Part shown: positions 54,501 through 64,000 of the stretch, piece by piece
Numbering within the stretch: the first letter of the stretch is position 1
Layout of the letters: each line of letters starts with the position of its first letter
NCBI GenBank assembly: GCA_030704615.1
Contig: CM060734.1
Location: 25,978,001-26,042,000 of the forward strand
Origin: Takakia lepidozioides
Lineage: Eukaryota; Streptophyta; Takakiopsida; Takakiales; Takakiaceae
Reading direction: 5' to 3'
Length of the DNA stretch: 64,000 nucleotides
Made by a program: the position numbers and the translations under genes
Notes under the pieces: model-generated
What the model was told of the DNA's origin: nothing
What the model saw: only the letters and a program-made list of their open reading frames with translations
Database searches by the model: none

Positions 54501-55975
54501 ACATCCGTTCAATGGGTGCAATAGCCGTGCACGCATTGCAAGATTTCTTTTTTCGCAATGAACAAAAACCAGATGACAACTGAACACCTCATTGGCCCAT
54601 CGAACAATTTTCGATTGATCTCGTATTACATTGGACCTATCAGAGGGTACATTGAACACACTGGCCAAGTCTCAAAGCGAACGAAAATCATTTGGATGGG
54701 CAACCATCCGTTGGCCCATTGAACGAATTTCGATTGATCTCATATTACTCAGGGGCCTCTTCCATGGTACATTGAACATACAAGCCAAGTCTCAAAGCGA
54801 ACAAAAATGATTTGGATGGACAACCATCCGTTCACCCATTGAATGTATTCTGTTGGATCTGCTATTACTTTACGACCTGTTGGACTGCATTTCGCGCGCT
54901 CATGTTTTTTTTTTTCATTCCGTTTTTTAATGGGGCGTGTGATGACTCCATATGCAACGTGCATGCAAAATTTGGGAGCGGTCAAAAATCATTTGGACCC
55001 AAAACCACAATTTCTTGCCCGTTTTGCACTCCAAACTTGATTTGTGCTCTACTTCATGCACTTTTCATAGGAGAGTTCTGCAATAGTGAGCGAAGAGAAC
55101 ACTTTTTTTTGGGGCATTTTTTATTGGTCCAAATTTCGGCGGGGAGTAGGAGTGGGATGCTTGAAGCCGCAGAACAAAAATGAGCCAAAAACAAAATCGA
55201 TACGTGCCAGAAACCCGGATGAAAGGCAGTGCAAACCTATTTATTGGCTTAAAATTAATTTAAATTCAATTACATTCTGGAATGGCTTGGTGTCGATGGG
55301 GAGGCAAATGATTTATTCGTCTCTTGTGTCTTCGCACATGTGTCGCACACATGTTCAAGCACATGCGGGTAAAAGTGGGGCTTCAACCACATCCGTTCAA
55401 TGGGTGCAATAGCCGTGCACGCATTGCAGGATTTCTTTTTCGCAATGAACAAAAACCAGATGACAATTGAACGCCTCATTGGCCCATTGAACGAATTTCG
55501 ATTGATCTTGTATTACACTGGGACCTATCAGAGGGTACATTGAACACACTGGCCAAGTCTCAAAGCGAACAAAAATCATTTGGATGGGCAACCATCCGTT
55601 GGCCCATTGAACAAATTTCGATTGATCTCATATTACTCTGGGGCCTCTTCAATGGTACATTGAACATATTGGCCTAGTCTGAAAGCGAACCCAAATCATT
55701 TGGATGGGCAACCATCCGTTGAGCCATCGAATGAATTTCGATTGATCTGATATTAGTCCGGGACCTGTGAGAGGGTGTCTCGAACGTACTGGCAAAGTTT
55801 GGAATCAAACAAAAATGATTTGGATGGGCAACCATCCGTTCACCCATTGAATGTATTCTGTTGGATCTGCTATTTCCTTGGGACCTGTTGGACTGCGTTT
55901 CGCGTGCTCATTTTTTTTTTTTCATTCCGTTTTTGAATGGGGCGTGTGATGACTCCATATGCAACGTGCGTGCCA
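45515..55975 (+). repeat. Higher-order satellite array, about 1,010-bp unit
   Basis: The marker GTGCAAACCTATTTATTGG recurs at about 46,265, 47,274, 48,284, 49,292, 50,302, 51,312, 52,322, 53,332, 54,342 and 55,230. The period is therefore about 1,009-1,010 bp, with one unit of about 888 bp. Each unit holds four 120-bp subrepeats (GGATGGGCAACCATCCGTTG core) plus about 530 bp of other sequence. The short unit lacks one subrepeat. Open frames on both strands arise because 120 bp is a multiple of three. Confidence 0.95.
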
Positions 55976-56304
55976 TACTATTCCACATGGATGAAAAATC
56001 TTAGAGGCAAATGAAAGCTGTCTTTTCGTCCATCCAATTGGATGACCAGGTGGCACGAGTTGTTATTTCATCCATCCAGCTCGTCAAGGCGAATTCCAAG
56101 ATTTTTCATCCATCCAAGAAGTAGAAATGCAAATAATAGCCCTTGTGAGTGCCGTCGACTGAATAATTTGGCCCTGCTGCTTATCACCTCCATAAATCAC
56201 CAAACTTGGTGAAAAACTACAATTATATACCCCGTATCAGCCTATAAATTCTCATCTCCATCGGTGGTAAGAAGTTGTGCTTCTCGCCATTCGTCGTATT
56301 TTCG
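55976..56304. other. Unique flank of the satellite array
   Basis: Inverted copies of GGATGAAAAATCTT lie at about 55,988 and 56,098, possibly a tiny MITE-like element. Nothing else is recognised. Confidence 0.35.
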
Positions 56305-56745
56305 CTACACACATATTTTGTGGTATATTTGGAAATCAAATCCCTGGTGATGGCTCTGGGGACTTTGACCCTGCCACTGCGTCATAGATTGTCCGGAGTC
56401 CCCTCTAGTTGTCCGCACCGCTAACAAGTCCACGCTTCGCCGTTTGAAGTCGTCCTGACTTGCTGTCATTCCGATGCGGCCAATTGCTTTGTTGCGATAT
56501 TTCATCGCTATACATGTCGCTTCCACCAATTGCCAAGCTCCTTGCCATGTGTTCCTACTGGACTTGAAAGGCGGGAGAAAAGAGAGATCGCAATCTGGGA
56601 GTGGAACAGTCGTCCTGTATTGTTCGAACATGATTAACTCGCCGTTTCTGGTACCGAATTGGCAGCCTAACCTTGCGTCGATGCAGCTTCCTACGGTCAT
56701 CTTGACGCCAGAGTTCCACTCCATGGTCGTCGCAGACACTGTCTA
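56305..56745 (-). CDS. Unrecognised open exon-like region
   Basis: A 144-codon frame with ordinary amino-acid composition begins after a plausible acceptor (GGAAATTAG at about 56,745). It contains MEWNSGVKMTVGSCIDARLG and NTWQGAWQLVEATCIAMKYR. The second copy at 63,651-63,990 is identical in residues until a one-base insertion (CCC for CC) truncates it. I do not recognise a family. It could be an internal exon of a spliced gene. Confidence 0.35.
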
Positions 56746-58100
56746 ATTTCCTACATGCTTTACCAATGATTTCCAGATAACTAACAAACTACTTTGTTTT
56801 GGCAGTGCAATGCCGAAACCGCTTGTCTTACGATAAAAAACGATCTGAAAAGAAAGTGTACCAATATATGCATCTACACCGACATCATCGGACCCATCCC
56901 AATCGTCGGAGTTGGAGTCCCTCGTGGCGTCGGTGTCATGCACATGGTAGACGATTTCTCACACACACTAAAAAACCTGCTCCTTTGGGATATGTTCATA
57001 TGCTCTATCTGGGATGGAACGGGTCAGTGCCAAAGGTCTCATCAAAGAAGCTTTGAATTTTTTTGAATAGCTTAGTTTATGTCTATTGTTTGAGGATGTT
57101 GTGTTGGATGAACTTACCACAAGCAGTGTAATCTGGAATACTACACTTTCTTCATCTTACTGGACGTTCCTTATTCTCTAGTTTTCAATACCTATACTTC
57201 ATTTATACTTCATGGGTTCATTCATGATCATTAACATCTATCCTCAAGTGGGATGAACACTAGGATGCCGCGACTTATGTGTTGCTATCAAACATCTATG
57301 CTACAGCTGGCAAGTGGGATGATACTGCAAAGGTGAGGGGATTGCCATTTTGTCAGCCATCAGCGATCAGTATGACGTGGACATACGAAAAATGGCCGCG
57401 TGGCAAAGGGTCGTCCATTTTTTTTCTTTCCGGCTGCCCATAAATCCAAAACTGAATGATAGTCGTTTTTCCAGTAGGAAATGAATGAGAACAACTATAT
57501 TGCTTGTCAACATCGGATAACTAACATCGACACCTAACAAGGTAAGATACAAAACCCTTTATCACATAAGGCTGGCAAAGGCGGGGTATGAGTTGTGGAA
57601 TTAAGGGACAACAGTCGTAGGCTAGATGGCCGCGGAGAACACCTTCGTTGGCCAAAGGTGGAGGATGAAGAAGATGATCGGGGTGAAGTTGGGAAAAATG
57701 AGAATTTTTGTTTTAAAATAAAATAAAATAAAATAAAAATATACTAACATTGCTTTATCATCCTCCACCTTCGATGGACGAAGGTACGGGGTGAAGTGGG
57801 GAAAATGATAATTTTTGGAAGCGCCATGGCTGAGCGAATGTTGTCACCTTCGTTAGTCAAAGGTGCAGTTTTTGGGCAGGGGCAAATGGGTGAAGGCAAC
57901 CTTCGTTGACCTTGTAGATTTATTGTGGGTTTTTGGGCGGCAGGGGAAAATTTGCAGTTTTTTTTGAGCAGTGATGAGGTTGCAGTTTTTGAGAAGAGTG
58001 CAGAGGGCAACACCAAAGCAAGGCACAACAAAATGTTCGTTGCTTGTGACCTTCGTTGACCTTCGTCACTGATGGAATTGAGGGCTGGTTTAATGACAGA
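56746..58100. other. Unannotated stretch with CCTTCGTTG motifs
   Basis: CCTTCGTTG/CCAAAGG-type motifs recur about six times between 57,640 and 58,070, and an AAAAT microsatellite lies at 57,714-57,740. I see no supported gene. Confidence 0.4.
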
Positions 58101-58101
58101 A

Positions 58102-58289
58102 CTATGAGCTCTCTCCCAATGTGAGGAAGAATGATGAGGTCGGAGGGGTTAGAAAAAGAGCCAGGTCTGCTGCCGCATTTGCATTGAGATTGGGCAACAG
58201 GGTTGCCACACCTTCATTGTAGATGACAAGTTTGCATCCCATAATAAGGATAATCCATGCTAAGCTGAGAGGCATATTGGTTTTGACAT
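58102..58289 (-). CDS. Partial open frame running into the assembly gap
   Basis: The frame encodes a hydrophobic start (SLAWIILIMGCKLVIYNEG) and ends at a TAG. It is truncated by the gap at 58,290. There is no recognised family, and it may be an exon or chance. Confidence 0.2.
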
Positions 58290-58789
58290 NNNNNNNNNNN
58301 NNNNNNNNNNNNNNNNNNNNNNNNNNNNNNNNNNNNNNNNNNNNNNNNNNNNNNNNNNNNNNNNNNNNNNNNNNNNNNNNNNNNNNNNNNNNNNNNNNNN
58401 NNNNNNNNNNNNNNNNNNNNNNNNNNNNNNNNNNNNNNNNNNNNNNNNNNNNNNNNNNNNNNNNNNNNNNNNNNNNNNNNNNNNNNNNNNNNNNNNNNNN
58501 NNNNNNNNNNNNNNNNNNNNNNNNNNNNNNNNNNNNNNNNNNNNNNNNNNNNNNNNNNNNNNNNNNNNNNNNNNNNNNNNNNNNNNNNNNNNNNNNNNNN
58601 NNNNNNNNNNNNNNNNNNNNNNNNNNNNNNNNNNNNNNNNNNNNNNNNNNNNNNNNNNNNNNNNNNNNNNNNNNNNNNNNNNNNNNNNNNNNNNNNNNNN
58701 NNNNNNNNNNNNNNNNNNNNNNNNNNNNNNNNNNNNNNNNNNNNNNNNNNNNNNNNNNNNNNNNNNNNNNNNNNNNNNNNNNNNNNNNN
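58290..58789. other. Assembly gap of exactly 500 N
   Basis: The round number shows that it is a placeholder of unknown true length. Open frames that cross it are artefacts. Confidence 0.99.
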
Positions 58790-61700
58790 CCAGATGACAA
58801 TTGAACACCTCATTGGCCCATCGAACGAATTTCGATTGATCTTGTATAACACTCGGACCTATCAGTGGGTACATTGAACACACTGGCCAAGTCTCAAAGC
58901 GAACGAAAATCATTTGGATGGGCAACCATCCGTTGGCCCATTGAGCGAATTTCGATTGATCACATATTACTCTAGGGCCTCTTCCATGGTACATTGAACA
59001 TACTAGCCAAGTTTCAAAGCGAACCAAAATCATTTGGATGGGCAACTATGCGTTGAGCCATCGAATGAATTTCGATTGATCTGATATTAGTCCGGGACTT
59101 GTGAGAGGGTGTCTCGAACGTACTGGCAAAGTTTGGAAGCAAACAAAAATGATTTGGATGGGCAACCATCCGTTCACCCATTGAATGTATTCAATTGGAT
59201 CTGCTATTGTCTTGGGACTTGTTGGACTGCGTTTCGCGTGCTCATTTTTTTTTTTCATTCCGTTTTTTAATGGGGCGTGTGACGACTCCATTTGCAACGT
59301 GCGTGCCAAATTTGGGAGCGATAAAAAATCATTTGGACCCAAAACCACAATTTCTTGCCCGTTTTGCACTCCAAACTTGATTTGTGCTCTACTTCATGCA
59401 CTTTTCATATGAGAGTTCTGCAATAGTGAGCGAAAAGAACACTTTTTTTTGGGGGCATTTTTTATTGGTCCAAATTTCGGCAGGGGAGTAGTAATGGGAT
59501 GCTTGAAGCCGCAAAACAAAAATGAGCCAAAAACAAAATCGATACATACCAGAAACCCCGGATGAAAGGCAGTGCAAACCTATTTATTGGCTTAAAATTA
59601 ATTTAAATTCAATTACATTCTCGAATGGCTTGGTGTCGATGGGGAGGCAAATGATTTATTCATCTCTTGTGTCTCCGCACATGTGTCGCACACATGTTCA
59701 AGCACATGCGGGTAAAAGAGGGGCTTCAACCAAATCCGTTCAATGGGTGCAATAGCCGTGCACGCATTGCAGGATTGTTTTTTCGCAATGAACAAAAACC
59801 AGATGACAATTGAACGCCTCATTGGCCCATTGAACGAATTTCGATTGATCTTGTATAACACTCGGACCTATCAGTGGGTACATTGAACACACTGGCCAAG
59901 TCTCAAAGCGAACGAAAATCATTTGGATGGGCAACCATCCGTTGGCCCATTGAGCGAATTTCGATTGATCACATATTACTCTAGGGCCTCTTCCATGGTA
60001 CATTGAACATACTCGCCAAGTCTGAAAGGGAACCGAAATCATTTGGATGGGCAACCATCCGTTGAGCCATTGAATGAATTTCGATTGATGTGATATTAGT
60101 CGGGGACCTGTGAGAGGGTGTCTCGAACGTACTGGCAAAGTTTGGAAGCAAACAAAAATGATTTGGATGGGCAACCATCCGTTCACCCATTGAATGTATT
60201 CTGTTGGATCTGCTATTATCTTGGGACTTGTTGGACTACGTTTTGCGTCCTCATGTTTTTTTTTCATTCCGTTTTTGAATATGGCATGTGATGACTCCAT
60301 ATGCAACGTGCGTGCCAAATTTGGGAGCGATCAAAAATCATTTTGACCCAAAACCACAATTTCTTGCCCGTTTTGCACTCCAAACTTGATTTGTGCTCTA
60401 CTTCATGCACTTTTCATAGGAGAGTTCTGCAATAGTGAGCGAAAAGAACACTTTTTTTTGGGTCATTTTTTATTGGTCGAAATTTCGGCGGGGGAGTAGG
60501 AGTGGGATGCTTGAAGCCGCAAAACAAAAATGAGCCAAAAACAAAATCGATACATACCAGAAACCCCGGATGAAAGGGAGTGCAAACCTATTTATTGGCT
60601 TAAAATTAATTTAAATTCAATTACATTCTGGAATGGCTTGGTGTCGATGGGGAGGCAAATGATTTATTCGTCTCTTGTGTCTTCGCACATGTGTCGCACA
60701 CATGTTCAAGCACATGCGGGTAAAAGAGGGCTTCAACCACATCCGTTCAATGGGTAGCCGTGCACGCATTGCAAGATTTCTTTTTTCGCAATGAACAAAA
60801 ACCAGATGACAATTGAATGCCTCATTGGCCCATTGAACGAATTTCGATTGATCTTGTATTACACTGGGACCTATCAGAGGGTACATTGAACACACTGGCC
60901 AAGTCTCAAATCGAACGAAAATCATTTGGATGGGCAACCATCCGTTGGCCCATTGAGCGAATTTCGATTGATCACATATTACTCTAGGGCCTCTTCCATG
61001 GTACATTGAACATACTGGCCAAGTCTGAAAGCGAACCGAAATCATTTGGATGGGCAACCATGCGTTGAGCCATCGAACGAATTTCGATTGATCTGATATT
61101 AGTCCGGGACTTGTGAGAGGGTGTTTCGAACGTACTGGCAAAGTTTGGAAGCAAACAAAAATGATTTGGATGGGCAACCATCCGTTCACCCATTGAATGT
61201 ATTCTGTTGGATCTGCTATTATCTTGGGACTTGTTGGACTGCGTTTCGCGTGCTCATGTTTTTTTTTTCATTCCATTTTTGAATGGGGCATGTGATGACT
61301 CCATATGCAATGTGCGTGCCAAATTTGGGAGCGATCAAAAATCATTTGGACCCAAAACCACAGTTTCTTGCCCGTTTTGCACTCCAAACATGATTTGTGC
61401 TCTGCTTCATGCACTTTTCATAGGAGAGTTCTGCAATAGCGAGCGAAGAGACCACCTTTTTTTGGGGGCATTTTTTATTGGTATAAATTTCGGCGGGGGA
61501 GTAGCAGTGGGATGCTTGAAGCCGCAAAACAAAAATGAGTCAAAAACAAAATCGATACATACCAGAAACCCCCGATGAAAGGTAGTGCAAACCTATTTAT
61601 TGGCTTAAAATTAATTTAAATTCAATTACATTCTCGAATGGCTTGGTGTCGATGGGGACGCAAATGATTTATTCGTCTCTTGTGTCTCCGCACATGCGTT

Positions 61701-63222
61701 ACACACATGTTCAAGCACATGCAGGCAAAAGAGGGGCTTCAACCACATCCGTTCAATGGGTGCAATAGCCGTGCACGCATTGCAAGATTTCTTTTTTCGC
61801 AATGAACAAAAACCAGATGACAACTGAACACCTCATTGGCCCATCGAACAATTTTCGATTGATCTCGTATTACATTGGACCTATCAGAGGGTACATTGAA
61901 CACACTGGCCAAGTCTCAAAGCGAACGAAAATCATTTGGATGGGCAACCATCCGTTGGCCCATTGAACGAATTTCGATTGATCTCATATTACTCAGGGGC
62001 CTCTTCCATGGTACATTGAACATACAAGCCAAGTCTCAAAGCGAACAAAAATGATTTGGATGGACAACCATCCGTTCACCCATTGAATGTATTCTGTTGG
62101 ATCTGCTATTACTTTACGACCTGTTGGACTGCATTTCGCGCGCTCATGTTTTTTTTTTTCATTCCGTTTTTTAATGGGGGCGTGTGATGACTCCATATGC
62201 AACGTGCATGCAAAATTTGGGAGCGGTCAAAAATCATTTGGACCCAAAACCACAATTTCTTGCCCGTTTTGCACTCCAAACTTGATTTGTGCTCTACTTC
62301 ATGCACTTTTCATAGGAGAGTTCTGCAATAGTGAGCGAAGAGAACACTTTTTTTTGGGGCATTTTTTATTGGTCCAAATTTCGGCGGGGAGTAGGAGTGG
62401 GATGCTTGAAGCCGCAGAACAAAAATGAGCCAAAAACAAAATCGATACGTGCCAGAAACCCGGATGAAAGGCAGTGCAAACCTATTTATTGGCTTAAAAT
62501 TAATTTAAATTCAATTACATTCTGGAATGGCTTGGTGTCGATGGGGAGGCAAATGATTTATTCGTCTCTTGTGTCTTCGCACATGTGTCGCACACATGTT
62601 CAAGCACATGCGGGTAAAAGTGGGGCTTCAACCACATCCGTTCAATGGGTGCAATAGCCGTGCACGCATTGCAGGATTTCTTTTTCGCAATGAACAAAAA
62701 CCAGATGACAATTGAACGCCTCATTGGCCCATTGAACGAATTTCGATTGATCTTGTATTACACTGGGACCTATCAGAGGGTACATTGAACACACTGGCCA
62801 AGTCTCAAAGCGAACAAAAATCATTTGGATGGGCAACCATCCGTTGGCCCATTGAACAAATTTCGATTGATCTCATATTACTCTGGGGCCTCTTCAATGG
62901 TACATTGAACATATTGGCCTAGTCTGAAAGCGAACCCAAATCATTTGGATGGGCAACCATCCGTTGAGCCATCGAATGAATTTCGATTGATCTGATATTA
63001 GTCCGGGACCTGTGAGAGGGTGTCTCGAACGTACTGGCAAAGTTTGGAATCAAACAAAAATGATTTGGATGGGCAACCATCCGTTCACCCATTGAATGTA
63101 TTCTGTTGGATCTGCTATTTCCTTGGGACCTGTTGGACTGCGTTTCGCGTGCTCATTTTTTTTTTTTTCATTCCGTTTTTGAATGGGGCGTGTGATGACT
63201 CCATATGCAACGTGCGTGCCAT
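58790..63222 (+). repeat. Second copy of the satellite array
   Basis: It matches 51,540-55,975 at an offset of 7,250 falling to 7,247 bp. It reproduces the same unit variants in the same order, including the short unit with three subrepeats. Most differences noticed are one-base length changes in homopolymers and one short deletion near 60,757. Confidence 0.95.
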
Positions 63223-64000
63223 ACTATTCCACATGGATGAAAAATCTTAGAGGCAAATGAAAGCTGTCTTTTCGTCCATCCAATTGGATGACCAGGTGGC
63301 ACGAGTTGTTATTTCATCCATCCAGCTCGTCAAGGCGAATTCCAAGATTTTTCATCCATCCAAGAAGTAGAAATGCAAATAATAGCCCTTGTGAGTGCCG
63401 TCGACTGAATAATTTGGCCCTGCTGCTTATCACCTCCATAAATCACCAAACTTGGTGAAAAACTACAATTATATACCCCGTATCAGCCTATAAATTCTCA
63501 TCTCCATCGGTGGTAAGAAGTTGTGCTTCTCGCCATTCGTCGTATTTTCGCTACACACATATTTTGTGGTATATTTGGAAATCAAATCCCTGGTGATGGC
63601 TCTGGGGACTTTGACCCTGCCACTGCGTCATAGATTGTCCGGAGTCCCCTCTAGTTGTCCCGCACCGCTAACAAGTCCACGCTTCGCCGTTTGAAGTCGT
63701 CCTGACTTGCTGTCATTCCGATGCGGCCAATTGCTTTGTTGCGATATTTCATCGCTATACATGTCGCTTCCACCAATTGCCAAGCTCCTTGCCATGTGTT
63801 CCTACTGGACTTGAAAGGCGGGAGAAAAGAGAGATCGCAATCTGGGAGTGGAACAGTCGTCCTGTATTGTTCGAACATGATTAACTCGCCGTTTCTGGTA
63901 CCGAATTGGCAGCCTAACCTTGCGTCGATGCAGCTTCCTACGGTCATCTTGACGCCAGAGTTCCACTCCATGGTCGTCGCAGACACTGTCTAATTTCCTA
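63223..64000. repeat. Second copy of the array flank
   Basis: It matches 55,976-56,753, including the unrecognised minus-strand frame, and runs off the end of the window. One inserted C near 63,661 is the clearest difference. Confidence 0.95.

Noticed and set aside
58102-59045. Frames of 190-260 codons crossing the gap
   Set aside because: Most of their length is N, so they are artefacts of translating the placeholder.
45651-63250. Many repeated open frames in the satellite, including 40-residue protein repeats on both strands
   Set aside because: The 120-bp subrepeat is a multiple of three, so frames stay open by arithmetic. Both strands are open and there is no gene-like structure.

Overview
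This is a repeat-dominated stretch of a nuclear plant-lineage genome. Evidence for that is plant-type Ty3/gypsy polyproteins, spliced genes, kilobase satellites and a fatty acid 2-hydroxylase whose motifs read like the plant FAH enzymes. My best guess is a streptophyte (charophyte) alga such as Chara, from overall character only; no single feature proves it.

Left part (1-17 kb). Arrays of short palindromes centred on GGCGCC (1-850, 4.07-4.43, 11.93-12.86, 13.51-13.83 and 13.97-15.8 kb) surround two decayed copies of an unrecognised multi-exon gene family. Between them lies a minus-strand, Tat/Ogre-like Ty3/gypsy element (4.43 to about 11.8 kb) whose 3' end stops at a palindrome array. A clean solo LTR with a 5-bp target duplication sits inside another array. 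The second gene-family copy carries an internal inversion of about 550 bp.

Middle (17-29 kb). A 3.03-kb Mutator-like element with a 9-bp target duplication splits a dispersed repeat whose unsplit relative lies at 32.4-33.1 kb. The one recognisable host gene is a fatty acid 2-hydroxylase on the minus strand (23.3-24.9 kb). A cytochrome b5 exon at 27.1 kb on the same strand suggests a b5-hydroxylase fusion as in fungi and animals. The gene carries several one-base frame lesions and a His-to-Gln change.

Retrotransposon nest (29-44 kb). A Ty3/gypsy element (M, plus strand, 30,485-41,496) has inserted into the integrase of a relative (B, minus strand). The family is unusual. M encodes gag, protease, a cytosine-5 DNA methyltransferase domain, then RT, RNase H and integrase, and ends in a PHD finger. 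Both copies carry the same in-frame TAG followed by CAA CCA between the methyltransferase region and RT, which matches the known readthrough context. M's termini lie in the middle of its LTR at a TGACAGCTGTCA palindrome, as if a two-LTR circle had been opened there and integrated.

Right part (44-64 kb). A higher-order satellite of about 1,010 bp, containing 120-bp subrepeats, fills 45.5-56 kb. A 500-N gap (58,290-58,789) is followed by a near-identical second copy of 51.5-56.75 kb, most simply explained as unmerged overlapping contigs or haplotypes.
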